Below, in pieces: positions 8,406 to 17,026 of a stretch of DNA of 64,000 nt (positions within the stretch are counted from its first letter, which is position 1; each line of letters begins with the position of its first letter). Source of the DNA: DLAJ01 sp964655525 (lineage in GTDB: Bacteria; Bacillota; Clostridia; Lachnospirales; Lachnospiraceae); NCBI GenBank assembly GCA_964655525.1, contig CAZZNE010000006.1, positions 62,001 through 126,000 of the forward strand, read 5' to 3'. Under the pieces are notes generated by a model. It was given only the letters and a program-made list of their open reading frames with translations, ran no database searches and was not told where the DNA came from. Both the position numbers and the translations under genes were made by a program.

Positions 8406-9413
8406 CTATACGCCCTCGCACGGATAACGGATGTTCCACTGTCTGCGGCATTCATCCATCCACTCCATCATCCGCATGATCCCATCGTGCTGCATGTCAT
8501 CCACTTGGATCGATCCTCTTTCCAACGCCGAAATACATGCCTGCACTTCATATTCAAATCCCGTGATCTGCTCCGGACGTTCTTTTATTAAAATTCTGTT
8601 CCGATCTGCATCATAAACGGATACAGATTCGAAATTATTAATGTTTTCTATGATCAGAAACCCTTTGGAACCATATATGATTCCCTTCCTGTCACTGATC
8701 CCGCACATCGTACTGTTCAATACTGCCATACGCCCATCCCGGTAATGCAGGGTGACCTCGTTGGATGCATCTACTCCTGTATCGGTACGCGTGCAGGATG
8801 ATACGATATATTCAATCTCATCCCCAAAAAACATGGAAGCAAAATTAAGCGCATATACCCCGACGTCCAATAGTGCACCGCCCGCCAGTGCCGGATTCAC
8901 CAAACGCTCCTTATCTGCAATTTGATAACCAAGATTACCGGTTAAGACCGACGGCTTCCCGATCATGCCATCCGCAAGAATCCCACGGATTGTCTTCACC
9001 ATCGGCATATACCGCGTCCAGATCGCCTCCGCTGTAAGCACATTCCGCTCCTTGGATATCCGCAAAATCTCTCTTGTCTGCGCCGCATTAACCATGAATG
9101 CTTTTTCGCACAGGATCGGTTTATCATTCAGCAGGCACAATTTTGCACAAGCATAATGGTGAGAATGCGGTGTTGCAATGTAAATTAATTCCACCGCCGC
9201 ATCGCTGACAAGCTCCTCATAGGAGCCGTATGCCTTCTCGAACCCGAATTGTACCGCAAATTCCTGCGCTCTTTTTAACTCTCTTGACGCCACTGCATAG
9301 CATTCCACATTCGGCATTGCCGCCATCGTGCGCGCCATCGTCCGTGCGATATTTCCCGCACCGAGAATCGCCATTTTCCACTGTTTCACACTCTGCACCT
9401 TTACTTCCGGCAT
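8406..9413 (-). CDS. Gfo/Idh/MocA-family oxidoreductase
   Basis: An NAD(P)-dependent oxidoreductase of 335 residues, cytoplasmic. The N-terminal Rossmann fold shows MAILGAGNIARTMARTMAAM (GxGxxG type). EKAF at the end of the first domain (ILCEKAFMVNAAQ) matches the family's EKP/EKxx motif with its catalytic Lys. The C-terminal alpha/beta domain follows, with GALLDVGVYALNFASMFFG, the usual GGxxxDxGxY pattern. These enzymes act on sugars, inositols or dihydrodiols; the substrate cannot be told here. It lies 16 bases downstream of the SH3 protein gene, so the two may be co-transcribed. Confidence 0.9.
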   Translation of the reverse strand: MPEVKVQSVKQWKMAILGAGNIARTMARTMAAMPNVECYAVASRELKRAQEFAVQFGFEKAYGSYEELVSDAAVELIYIATPHSHHYACAKLCLLNDKPILCEKAFMVNAAQTREILRISKERNVLTAEAIWTRYMPMVKTIRGILADGMIGKPSVLTGNLGYQIADKERLVNPALAGGALLDVGVYALNFASMFFGDEIEYIVSSCTRTDTGVDASNEVTLHYRDGRMAVLNSTMCGISDRKGIIYGSKGFLIIENINNFESVSVYDADRNRILIKERPEQITGFEYEVQACISALERGSIQVDDMQHDGIMRMMEWMDECRRQWNIRYPCEGV

Positions 9414-9429
9414 TTCAAGAAATACACAG

Positions 9430-11277
9430 CTATTCCGTCATATTCTCTACATCCAGAAATTCCGTCTTCACATAAGCCGTCGAACCATTAAACAGAATCC
9501 GACTCCAGCCGTTCTCCTGATTCTCGATCAGATCCAGCATTGTTCCTGCGCCCACTGTTCCGAGTTTTGTCGCATCCTCGCTGGCGGAAGCACGGATATT
9601 CACACTGTTAAGGGCTTTTACCTTACCGATCGTCTCCTCGATCACCTGCAAATATTCCGTCTTGATGTATGCCTCACTGCCCTCATAATCAATCCGGCTC
9701 CAGCCATTTTCCAAGCTCTCATATCTGGTAAACCGCGTCCCCGCATTTACCGTTCCGAGTTTTGTTGCCTCCGGACTTGCAGAGCTTCGCACATTGACTC
9801 TGTTCGTTGTCATGACCATATCGGTCTGGGGCTCCGGTTCCACTTCCGGGGTCGGCTCCGGCTCCTCCGGCGTCGGGGTCGGCTCCGCCTCTCCCTCATT
9901 TCCATCCCCGTTTTCTTCGCTCTGGTTTTCAGCCTCCAGCTCCCTCAAAGCTAACGTTACTTCATCTTTCAAGTTCTGCGCAAGCGTAGAAAGAAACTCC
10001 TCCAGCTCTTTATCCGAGGCTACCGTATCGTCATAGTTCACCTTTACCCGGTTAAATAAATCTTTCACGTCCTGCTGCGTGGTGATCGTGCGCATGTAAT
10101 CTTTTACATTTCTATCCAGTTTATCTGAAAAAACATACAATTCTCCCGCATCGTTGGTACATAGGAAAAATGTATTCAATCCCGGAGCCGGCGTATGGAT
10201 TCCCCTAAACTTCACCTCATAATAAACATAAACAAGATAGGAATTTTCCACAGGACCCGGTTTTGTATAACAGCTTAAGTTTTGATAATAGTCGATATAA
10301 TTCGCTTTTTTCTGGATTCTGACACGTTCTTCGTCATCCGTGTAACTTCTCATGGACGCATACGTTTCCACGTCGCCGTATCCGATCGCTTCATAATATC
10401 TCTGAAAGAAGCTGTTTACATCTTCATGCGCATCCTGCTCTAACGGATACTCCGGTACCATATCTTCCGTATTTTCGGAAACCGGCGCCGGCTGTGTTCT
10501 GAAATTGCGCACCAAAATGCAGGCCACGATAATGACCAGCACCAGACAGATCGCGGCAGGAATGGACGTCCTGTAATTTTTGACGCACCAATTCTTTGCA
10601 CGTACAAATCCCTCCGCAATATCCTCAAACAAATATACGATTGCCGAGCGTCTTGTTTTTTTATGCCCGAGTCCGAATTTCCCCGCCTGTGCTTCGCGCG
10701 CTCTCTCCCTGCGCTCCTCTCTCTCCAAAGAAGCCGCACGAACCGGTCTTGCCTGCCTTGATACATCCTGTCCGTCCGCCTGACTCACACTGCGGCTTTC
10801 CTCGTCGGCTGCCCGACTGACTTTGCGAATCTCCGCCTGTCCGTTCTCCGTCGTCCGGACGGCTTTGTGACTTTCCGCTCTTTCCTCTGCGGCGCTTCGA
10901 CCGGCTCTGCGTGCCTCCGTCCGTCCGTCCCCCGTTGTCCCGCTGGTTCTGCGGCTTCCCGCTCCAGCTGTCCGGTCGGCCCTGCGACCTTCCGTTCTCT
11001 TCCCGCTGCCCGGCTGGCTTGTCCGGGATCGCCCCGTTCTTACACCTGTCGTTCTCTGTCCGCTCCCTGTCTGACTGACACGGCGTCTTTCTGTTCCCTG
11101 CTCTGATTCCGGCTGACTTGTGCTGCGTGATCTGGCGCGTTGCTCTTCCGCTGCTGAAACCGCCTGTTCCCGATCTGTCGATTCCTTTCTACTCTCGGAA
11201 ACCGATTCTCCCCCTTGTCTGTCCGGCGCAAATTGACTTTCTTCCGCGCCGTTCTTGTTCATGGTATTTTCTTCCAT
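9430..11277 (-). CDS. membrane-anchored protein with low-complexity N-terminus and two SH3b domains
   Basis: 615 residues. Residues 1-190 are disordered and rich in Arg, Glu, Ser and Thr with a degenerate repeat (R-x-R-x-SQPGSGQRT, TTGDGRTEARRA). One transmembrane helix (SIPAAICLVLVIIVACILV) near residue 245 makes it type II, with the C-terminus outside. A roughly 150-residue extracellular domain follows, then an acidic Pro/Glu/Thr linker. Two bacterial SH3 domains come last (NRVNVRSSASPEATKLGTV and SVNIRASASEDATKLGTV), typically cell-wall peptide binding. The start at 11277 has AAGGAG eight bases upstream. A cell-envelope role is inferred. Confidence 0.85.
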   Translation of the reverse strand: MEENTMNKNGAEESQFAPDRQGGESVSESRKESTDREQAVSAAEEQRARSRSTSQPESEQGTERRRVSQTGSGQRTTGVRTGRSRTSQPGSGKRTEGRRADRTAGAGSRRTSGTTGDGRTEARRAGRSAAEERAESHKAVRTTENGQAEIRKVSRAADEESRSVSQADGQDVSRQARPVRAASLEREERRERAREAQAGKFGLGHKKTRRSAIVYLFEDIAEGFVRAKNWCVKNYRTSIPAAICLVLVIIVACILVRNFRTQPAPVSENTEDMVPEYPLEQDAHEDVNSFFQRYYEAIGYGDVETYASMRSYTDDEERVRIQKKANYIDYYQNLSCYTKPGPVENSYLVYVYYEVKFRGIHTPAPGLNTFFLCTNDAGELYVFSDKLDRNVKDYMRTITTQQDVKDLFNRVKVNYDDTVASDKELEEFLSTLAQNLKDEVTLALRELEAENQSEENGDGNEGEAEPTPTPEEPEPTPEVEPEPQTDMVMTTNRVNVRSSASPEATKLGTVNAGTRFTRYESLENGWSRIDYEGSEAYIKTEYLQVIEETIGKVKALNSVNIRASASEDATKLGTVGAGTMLDLIENQENGWSRILFNGSTAYVKTEFLDVENMTE

Positions 11278-11336
11278 TCCCTTTACTCCTTACCGTAACT
11301 GCCTTCTCAGCCACATATAACCCTGTAAAAATAAAA

Positions 11337-11408
11337 TGCACCCGACAGGAATCGAACCTGCATTAAAGGCGTCGGAGGCCTTCGTTCTATCCATTAGACT
11401 ACGGGTGC
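11337..11408 (-). tRNA. tRNA-Arg (anticodon CCG)
   Basis: The minus strand folds as a cloverleaf: acceptor GCACCCG/CGGGTGC, anticodon stem AAGGC/GCCTT with loop CTCCGAC (anticodon CCG, reads CGG), and a T arm with GGTTCGAATCC. Discriminator base A; CCA is not encoded. Confidence 0.97.
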
Positions 11409-11421
11409 GTGTGTAATTTTC

Positions 11422-11437
11422 TGTAACAATTGTTACA
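11422..11437. promoter_or_regulatory. perfect 16-base palindrome between promoter and tRNA-Arg
   Basis: TGTAACAATTGTTACA lies downstream of the -10 box and 14 bases before the mature 5' end. It could be an operator or a 5' leader hairpin removed by processing. Confidence 0.45.
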
Positions 11438-11456
11438 ATTTTATTACAACGCAAAC

Positions 11457-11485
11457 ATAATATCATAAATCAGTGTATTTGTCCA
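11457..11485 (-). promoter_or_regulatory. promoter of tRNA-Arg
   Basis: On the minus strand TGGACA (11480-11485), 17-base spacer, TATTAT (11457-11462). Confidence 0.65.
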
Positions 11486-11551
11486 GTCACTATTGTTGGA
11501 AACTGCCACCAAACCGTTTTAAATCATTATTTTTTATCTTTTATCATAAAA

Positions 11552-12220
11552 TTATACGATTTTTCCGTCCGCAATACAGATTTTCCTGTCCGCCATGTCC
11601 GCCAGTTCCCTGTCATGCGTAACCATAACGATCGTTGTGCCTTCTTTGTTCAGTTCGCGTAAAAGCTTCATGATCGCCTGACCGTTTTCATGATCCAAAT
11701 TCCCGGTCGGCTCATCCGCCAGCAAGGTCTGAGGGCTGTTTGCCAGCGCGCGTGCAATCGCTACCCGCTGCATCTCTCCGCCGGAAAGCTTTGACGGATG
11801 CGATTTATATTTTGCAGAAAGACCTACCCTGTCAAGCAGCGCCATCGCTCTCTTTCTTCTCCCCTTGCTCCCGACCCCGGCATAACCTAACGGCAGCTCG
11901 ACATTCTCCACTGCCGTCAGTTCCTTTGCCAGATGAAATGACTGGAACACAAAACCGATATTGCGGTTTCGAAACCTTGCCAATTCCTTTTCCGTAAGCC
12001 CTGTCACCGGCATTTCATCATAATAGTAGACGCCGCCCGTCTGTCGGTCCATTCCTCCCATAATGTTTAAGAGCGTGCTTTTGCCGCATCCTGAGGCACC
12101 CGTCACGGCAACAAACTCGCCTTTTTCAATCTGTAGAGAAATGCCCTTTAGCGCCTCTGTCCTGCTGCCGCCCTTTCCATATTCCTTCACGATCTCTTCC
12201 ATTCTGATCATCGTAGACAT
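11552..12220 (-). CDS. ABC transporter ATP-binding protein (MacB/LolD type)
   Basis: The 222-residue ATPase energises the two permeases encoded just upstream. Walker A is GASGCGKST, the signature is LSGGEMQRVAIARAL, and Walker B plus glutamate is LLADEPTGNLD, with the H-loop in VMVTHD. The LADEPTGNLD form is typical of the lipoprotein/antimicrobial-peptide exporter group (MacB, LolD, FtsE-like). The ATG at 12220 immediately follows the stop of the permease gene and is preceded by GGAGGATGCATAA, so translation is probably coupled. The substrate is not evident. Confidence 0.95.
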   Translation of the reverse strand: MSTMIRMEEIVKEYGKGGSRTEALKGISLQIEKGEFVAVTGASGCGKSTLLNIMGGMDRQTGGVYYYDEMPVTGLTEKELARFRNRNIGFVFQSFHLAKELTAVENVELPLGYAGVGSKGRRKRAMALLDRVGLSAKYKSHPSKLSGGEMQRVAIARALANSPQTLLADEPTGNLDHENGQAIMKLLRELNKEGTTIVMVTHDRELADMADRKICIADGKIV

Positions 12221-13462
12221 TTATGCATCCTCCTTTAAGGTTGCCGCCACGTTTCTTGCCTTGATCTCATGCATGCCCGCCAAAACAGAGATCACGCTGA
12301 ACAAAAACGCCGCCGCAAACACAATCCCGATTCCGGCACCATTCATTCTGAGTTCTCCCTGATAAAGAACCAGCTTTCTTAATCGGGGCGAAATCAATAT
12401 TCCAAGAACGCCTCCTGCTGCCAGAACGATCATCGCCTCCGCTATCGTCTCCACTGTGATCCGGCGCATAGTAGCGCCGTAAGCAACCGACACCGCGATC
12501 AGATGACGACGTTTATTTAGGAGCAGGAACATGGAACCCATGCAGCCCACCCCCGCAAGCAGAAGCACACTGACTGCCACCATCATCCACCGATCCATAT
12601 CATAACGAAAATCGTCCAATTGTCTTTTTAATTCCTTATATTCATCCTGTACGATAAAGTAGCCGGTACTGGTTGTCGCTTCATTGATCTCCCGAAGCTG
12701 GCTGGAGATCAGATCCTCCCGCCAATCCGCATTGCGATAGCGGTAGAACAAAAAGCTCCGGTATGGATTCCCCTCTCCGCTATCCGGCATGGTATCGTAC
12801 ACATCCTCTACCGGAAAAATAAGCGCATACGTCATGCTTGGCATGTATTCCGGGTCGTCGTCGATGGGCAGCAAGGCATCCTCGACGATCTCATAAGAAT
12901 ATGCTTCTCCCGCCACAAACAGGGTTTCTCCCTCAATATACATTTCCTCTCCCCGAATATAAAGAAAAAAGGAGGGATCATCCTTGAATTTTATCATCTC
13001 CGCCGCCACAAGCAGCGTATCGTATGCCTGCTTTCCCACATAGATGATTCCTTCCTTTCTCGGAATATGATAGAGTTCGTCGAACAGGGCGTCATTCATA
13101 AAATAGACGTCCATATTCCTCATCATCCCATCATCTTCTGACTTAAAATAACCAAACGCGCCCCCATACATCTCCGTAAACAGCATCTCCAGATCTCCAT
13201 AGGTCTCATCCGTGCTCAGCCGCAGATAAGTATCATAGGAAATGCCATACCCATTCTCACTTATGCCGTTGATCTCTGTCACCGGAATCAGGCTTTCCAT
13301 ACTTTTTTTCTTACTCTCGGAAAGAAGTTCCCTGCTCGTCATGCGAAAGTTCATGCAGATGATAAAAATCCCTGCCCCCAGCATAAAATGGGCAGCGATC
13401 ACAAAATACAACAGCCCGTTATGACAAAGATTGCGTAAAATCCTTTTCATGGAATATCTCAT
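12221..13462 (-). CDS. ABC transporter permease, FtsX-like (second subunit)
   Basis: About 413 residues. One transmembrane helix near the N-terminus (LLYFVIAAHFMLGAGIFIICM) is followed by a large extracytoplasmic domain of about 250 residues and three C-terminal helices (MVAVSVLLLAGVGCMGSMFLLL, AMIVLAAGGVLGILI, IGIVFAAAFLFSVISVLA). This is the MacB/FtsX permease layout. I chose the ATG at 13462 with GGAGAGG just upstream; a GTG five codons earlier overlaps the preceding gene's end. It is sandwiched between its partner permease and the ATPase in one operon. Lipoprotein or peptide export, or envelope mechanotransmission, are the known roles of the family. Confidence 0.85.
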   Translation of the reverse strand: MRYSMKRILRNLCHNGLLYFVIAAHFMLGAGIFIICMNFRMTSRELLSESKKKSMESLIPVTEINGISENGYGISYDTYLRLSTDETYGDLEMLFTEMYGGAFGYFKSEDDGMMRNMDVYFMNDALFDELYHIPRKEGIIYVGKQAYDTLLVAAEMIKFKDDPSFFLYIRGEEMYIEGETLFVAGEAYSYEIVEDALLPIDDDPEYMPSMTYALIFPVEDVYDTMPDSGEGNPYRSFLFYRYRNADWREDLISSQLREINEATTSTGYFIVQDEYKELKRQLDDFRYDMDRWMMVAVSVLLLAGVGCMGSMFLLLNKRRHLIAVSVAYGATMRRITVETIAEAMIVLAAGGVLGILISPRLRKLVLYQGELRMNGAGIGIVFAAAFLFSVISVLAGMHEIKARNVAATLKEDA

Positions 13463-13478
13463 AACGCCCTCTCCCACC

Positions 13479-14615
13479 TTATCCTTTTAACAGCAGCGCA
13501 ACGTTTTGTTTCCGAAAACCTGCAAAAAGAACGGCACTGTCAACTAAAATCACAAAAACCGCCCCTCCGGCTCCGACCTGCACGATCGTCCGAAACAGCA
13601 GATGACTTCCGGCTCCCGCAACCATCGCAGACAGGCAGGGATACAGAACAAGCGCAATGAAAAAGGCGATCAGAACAAGCAGCAGATTGCGGACCACAGA
13701 TTCCAGCCAGAGTACGGTACGGCTAGCGCCGAGCGCAATACGAACTGCCATATCATATCTCTCCCTTAAGATCATCCCGATAAACAATAACAGCATACTG
13801 AGCCCCGCAAACACGACCACAACCACAGCGCGCAGAATGCGGTATTTGTTGATTTTCCAAATGGAAGCATAATAGAGCTCCTCCTGCTCTTCTCCGGTCT
13901 GTGCCGAGATCACACCGCCATCCGTATCCGAAAGCTCAAACAATTTCCTTGCCACCGCCATCGGCCTTAGCTTTCCTTCTCCATAGGTGAGTACCTGATA
14001 TTGCACCCATGAACCAAAATCAGAATCCGTGAAAATCGCGGACGCCGCATAGGGAATCAATATGCTGCCATAAACTCTCGGAACGCGCACGATCCCTTTT
14101 ACCAGAAAGGCTTCTCCCAGAATCTCTATCGTATCCCCGACCCGGATATTTCTTTCCCCAAATCCGGCACCGTAATTGAGCAGACACACCTTTTCAACGT
14201 CCGGCGCATAATCACTGTCTGAAAAAAAGTCTCCGCTCATCAGTTCCCAGCCGACAAATGACAGATACTCTCTGCTGATACCACTGATTCCGCAGGTATA
14301 AGACTGATCTCCTACATAAACGATCTCTGACCTGCTGAAAGAATACCCCGCCCGTTCAAACAGTCCTTCCCCCAGACAGCGTTCAATCGCCGCTTCGATC
14401 TCTTCTTCGTTCTTATAATTCATCAAATACTCAAACACGGATATACGGGAAGCGTCCGAATACCTTGATACCTCTCCGTCCCTGATCACATCATTGATGT
14501 CATTGACGGCAAGCAAAGGGAACAGAAATCCGAGCACCAACGCGATCACCAAAATAATACTGTTGTATTTATGATAAACAATGTACTTCCATGCATGCTG
14601 AAAATGCAAGCTCAT
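13479..14615 (-). CDS. ABC transporter permease, FtsX-like (first subunit)
   Basis: About 378 residues with the same layout as its neighbour: N-terminal helix (SIILVIALVLGFLFPLLAV), an extracytoplasmic MacB-like periplasmic-core domain containing SGDFFSDSDY and VGDTIEILGEAFLVKGIVR, and three C-terminal helices. The MAVRIALGASRTVLW stretch before the second membrane helix matches the G-A-(S/T)-R motif seen in FtsX-domain permeases. I chose the ATG at 14615, preceded by GGGGGGGAA, over an upstream TTG. First gene of the three-gene transporter operon; a dispersed hairpin (14644-14668) separates it from the ROK kinase gene. Confidence 0.87.
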   Translation of the reverse strand: MSLHFQHAWKYIVYHKYNSIILVIALVLGFLFPLLAVNDINDVIRDGEVSRYSDASRISVFEYLMNYKNEEEIEAAIERCLGEGLFERAGYSFSRSEIVYVGDQSYTCGISGISREYLSFVGWELMSGDFFSDSDYAPDVEKVCLLNYGAGFGERNIRVGDTIEILGEAFLVKGIVRVPRVYGSILIPYAASAIFTDSDFGSWVQYQVLTYGEGKLRPMAVARKLFELSDTDGGVISAQTGEEQEELYYASIWKINKYRILRAVVVVVFAGLSMLLLFIGMILRERYDMAVRIALGASRTVLWLESVVRNLLLVLIAFFIALVLYPCLSAMVAGAGSHLLFRTIVQVGAGGAVFVILVDSAVLFAGFRKQNVALLLKG

Positions 14616-14643
14616 ACAATTCCCCCCCAATACTGACAATTCT

Positions 14644-14668
14644 GAAGAATCCGCTTACGGAATTTTTT
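14644..14668. repeat. dispersed hairpin element, single-stem copy
   Basis: GAAGAATCCG-CTTA-CGGAATTTTTTAC lies directly at the stop codon of the ROK kinase gene, like the copies after gdhA and rimM. It can serve as that gene's terminator. Confidence 0.55.
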
Positions 14669-15620
14669 ACGCCTCGATCAGCGCCGCCGCGCCCAAAATG
14701 CCTGCGGAGTTTTCCAGTTGTGCGATTCCGATCCTCGGAATAAAGCTTTTTTCTCCTCCGAAGCAGTACTGTCTGACATGCTCGGAAAGCGGCTTCGTCA
14801 GAACTTCTCCCTGCTTACAGATTCCGCCGCCGAGCAGTACAATGTCCGGTCGAAACAGGTTGACCGCATTCACGATCCCGTCTCCAAGATAGCGGATATA
14901 ACGCTCCACAACCGCCTGCGCACAGGCATCCCCTTCCTTCGCCGCGTCAAACACCGTCCTGCCGTCCACATTTTTCAGGTCTCCTCCGCATCGGCTCCAT
15001 ATCAGAGAATCAGGATGCTCCTCCGCTGCACGACGAGTATCGCGGATTAACGCTGTCGCCGAGGCATAGGCCTCCAGGCAGCCCCGTCTTCCGCAGGTAC
15101 ATGCTTCTCCTTCCTGCACAAGCATGGTATGTCCTAATTCCGCGCCACCCGCATGCGCGCCCTCGAAAATGCGTCCGTCTATCACAATACCGCTCCCAAC
15201 GCCCGTACCGAGCGTGATCAGCACACAGTTTGCATACGTGCGCGCCGCACCCGCCTTTACCTCTCCGAGCGCCGCGCAATTCGCATCATTAGAAATGCGC
15301 ACAGGCAGTTTCAGCTCCTTCGTCAGGCTTTCGCCGAGCGGGACGTTTTCCCACCCAAAATTATTGGAGTAAACCACAACGCCTGTCTTCGCGTCAACGG
15401 TTCCCGGTGAACCGATGCCGACACCCGCAATCTGCGACTTCTCCAGTTCATACTCCCATAGCAGCCTGTTCACAAGCCCCGCCATATCACGGATGACTTC
15501 CTGTGCCGGACGTTCGGCATGAGTCGGTATCTGCTTCTCCCAACGAATTTCATTTTCATCATCGACGATCCCCGCCTTGATGTTCGTTCCGCCTAAGTCA
15601 ATGCCGATCCGATAACGCAT
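14667..15620 (-). CDS. ROK-family sugar kinase (glucokinase)
   Basis: The 317-residue cytoplasmic protein phosphorylates glucose or a related sugar with ATP. The N-terminus RIGIDLGGTNIKAGIVDD carries the ATP phosphate-binding DxGGT motif. The ROK zinc motif reads CTCGRRGCLEAYASA, with the CxCGxxGCxE cysteines intact; the catalytic base region is NDANCAALGE. Length is normal for bacterial ROK glucokinases, which are often annotated glcK. A repressor is excluded because there is no N-terminal helix-turn-helix. The gene is divergent from a glycosyltransferase gene and has a good own promoter. Confidence 0.93.
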   Translation of the reverse strand: MRYRIGIDLGGTNIKAGIVDDENEIRWEKQIPTHAERPAQEVIRDMAGLVNRLLWEYELEKSQIAGVGIGSPGTVDAKTGVVVYSNNFGWENVPLGESLTKELKLPVRISNDANCAALGEVKAGAARTYANCVLITLGTGVGSGIVIDGRIFEGAHAGGAELGHTMLVQEGEACTCGRRGCLEAYASATALIRDTRRAAEEHPDSLIWSRCGGDLKNVDGRTVFDAAKEGDACAQAVVERYIRYLGDGIVNAVNLFRPDIVLLGGGICKQGEVLTKPLSEHVRQYCFGGEKSFIPRIGIAQLENSAGILGAAALIEA

Positions 15621-15670
15621 AGCTATCTCCTCCGTTTCAAACCGTTTTCTCTGTTTTACATTTTAGTTGT

Positions 15671-15699
15671 ATTATATTATCTTTACTGTTATTTTTCAA
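15671..15699 (-). promoter_or_regulatory. sigma-A promoter of ROK kinase gene
   Basis: On the minus strand TTGAAA (15694-15699), 17-base spacer, perfect TATAAT (15671-15676). Confidence 0.75.
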
Positions 15700-15798
15700 C
15701 AAACACCATTCCTGTGTCCGAATTGCCCTGCCATTCAAAAAAGGGTAGCCATTCCACCCGCTTGGGTGTAAACTGGAGTTATATCAGGGAGGTTTTTT

Positions 15799-16818
15799 AT
15801 GATCACGATCAGTTTATGTATGATAGTAAAAAATGAAGAAGCGCTGCTTGCGCGCTGTCTGGACAGTCTGAAGGATCTGATGGACGAGATCATCATTGTG
15901 GATACCGGATCTGACGACCGGACGAAAGAAATTGCCGCGGCTTACACAGACAAGATTTATGATTATGTGTGGAATGATGATTTTTCGGCGGCGCGGAATT
16001 TTTCTTTTTCCAAGGCCGGTATGGACTATATTTACTGCGCCGATGCGGACGAGGTGCTCGATGAGGAAAATCGCGCCCGTTTCCGCGACTTAAAACAGGC
16101 GATGCTCCCTGAGATCGACATCGTACAAATGAAATACGCGGGACAGCTCAATTACAATACCGCGTACAATTATGATGAGGAATACCGCCCCAAGCTATAC
16201 AAACGCCTGCGCGGTTTCTATTTTGACGGTCCGATCCATGAGACGGTCGTGACGGAACCGGTTGTATTTGACAGCGACATCCGCATCCTGCACAAGCCGC
16301 ATGACAGTCATACCGACCGTGATCTTCAAATTTTTCGGAAAACCTACGATACGCCGAACGCTCCCTGTATGCCGAAGCGTCTACTTTCCATGTATGCAAA
16401 GGAGCTGTTCATCTCCGGGACGGACACTCATTTTATCGACGCCATTCCTATTATGACGCGCCTTCTGTCAGAGGAGAACCGTTCCGCAGAGGAGCTTCTG
16501 ACGATCAGCTGTGTGCTCGCGCACGCCTACCGCGTAAAAAATGACGTCGCATCCTTTTTTAAGTATGCAATGAAAGCCGTTGTCTCCGGAAGCTGTAGTG
16601 AGATCTGCATGGAGCTCGGTGCTTATTATGAAGCATGCAGTGACTTCAATGAAGCCCATATCTGGTATTATAATGCCGCCTTTGAGACAACGCCGATCTG
16701 TAATATCCATTTAGGCGGTGATGAGGCGCTTTTGGCGCTTGCCCGCGTGTTTGATGCCGTCGGACTTTCCGAGCCGGCCGCAGACTACCGCCGGCAGGCT
16801 GCGGAATGGCATGTCTGA
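15799..16818 (+). CDS. family-2 glycosyltransferase (SunT/WaaE-like)
   Basis: One of the few real genes on the plus strand. 339 residues starting MITISLCMIVKNEEALLARC, the hallmark of the GT2 subgroup that transfers sugars to peptides or lipids. The nucleotide-sugar site shows IIIVDTGSDDRT and the metal-binding motif DADEV. A C-terminal helical region (residues about 200-335) resembles degenerate TPR units (AHAYRVKNDVASFFKYAM, AYYEACSDFNEAHIWYYNA). AGGGAGG lies seven bases before the ATG. Acceptor unknown. It converges with the next minus-strand genes and is separate from them. Confidence 0.9.
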   Translation: MITISLCMIVKNEEALLARCLDSLKDLMDEIIIVDTGSDDRTKEIAAAYTDKIYDYVWNDDFSAARNFSFSKAGMDYIYCADADEVLDEENRARFRDLKQAMLPEIDIVQMKYAGQLNYNTAYNYDEEYRPKLYKRLRGFYFDGPIHETVVTEPVVFDSDIRILHKPHDSHTDRDLQIFRKTYDTPNAPCMPKRLLSMYAKELFISGTDTHFIDAIPIMTRLLSEENRSAEELLTISCVLAHAYRVKNDVASFFKYAMKAVVSGSCSEICMELGAYYEACSDFNEAHIWYYNAAFETTPICNIHLGGDEALLALARVFDAVGLSEPAADYRRQAAEWHV

Positions 16819-16860
16819 CCGAATCTGCAACACACAGACACCGAATGATATCCCCGCCCG

Positions 16861-17025
16861 CTAGCCCCTCTTATCCGGCGCGTGCTCCCCACGTTCCTCC
16901 GCAGTATGATTCCGCATCAGCATACCGCAGTCGTTTAGCAGGCATTCCTCCATGCAATAGCGTTCTTCAATCACCTTTCCGTAGATCGGACAAGTGATTT
17001 CCCCCTCTTTGTGCTTTCTGCTCAT
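16861..17025 (-). CDS. 54-residue cysteine-rich small protein, coupled to glycosyltransferase gene
   Basis: ATG at 17025 to TAG at 16861. The start lies one base after the TAA of the upstream glycosyltransferase gene (TAACATG), with AAAGGGA before it, which favours translational coupling. The protein starts MSRKHKEGEITCPIYGKVIE and continues with C-x3-C and C-x4 spaced cysteines (EERYCMEECLLNDCG), so five Cys lie within 25 residues. That suggests a small zinc-binding fold. I do not recognise the family, and no membrane segment is present. Confidence 0.6.
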   Translation of the reverse strand: MSRKHKEGEITCPIYGKVIEERYCMEECLLNDCGMLMRNHTAEERGEHAPDKRG

Positions 17026-17026
17026 G

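Noticed and set aside
9328..9954. A 208-codon plus-strand frame opposite the SH3 and oxidoreductase genes
   Set aside because: It spans the ends of two well-supported minus-strand genes and has no recognisable domain.
11337..11437. tRNA-Arg as integration site of a mobile element
   Set aside because: No integrase gene and no repeated tRNA 3' end nearby; the flanks are ordinary chromosomal genes.
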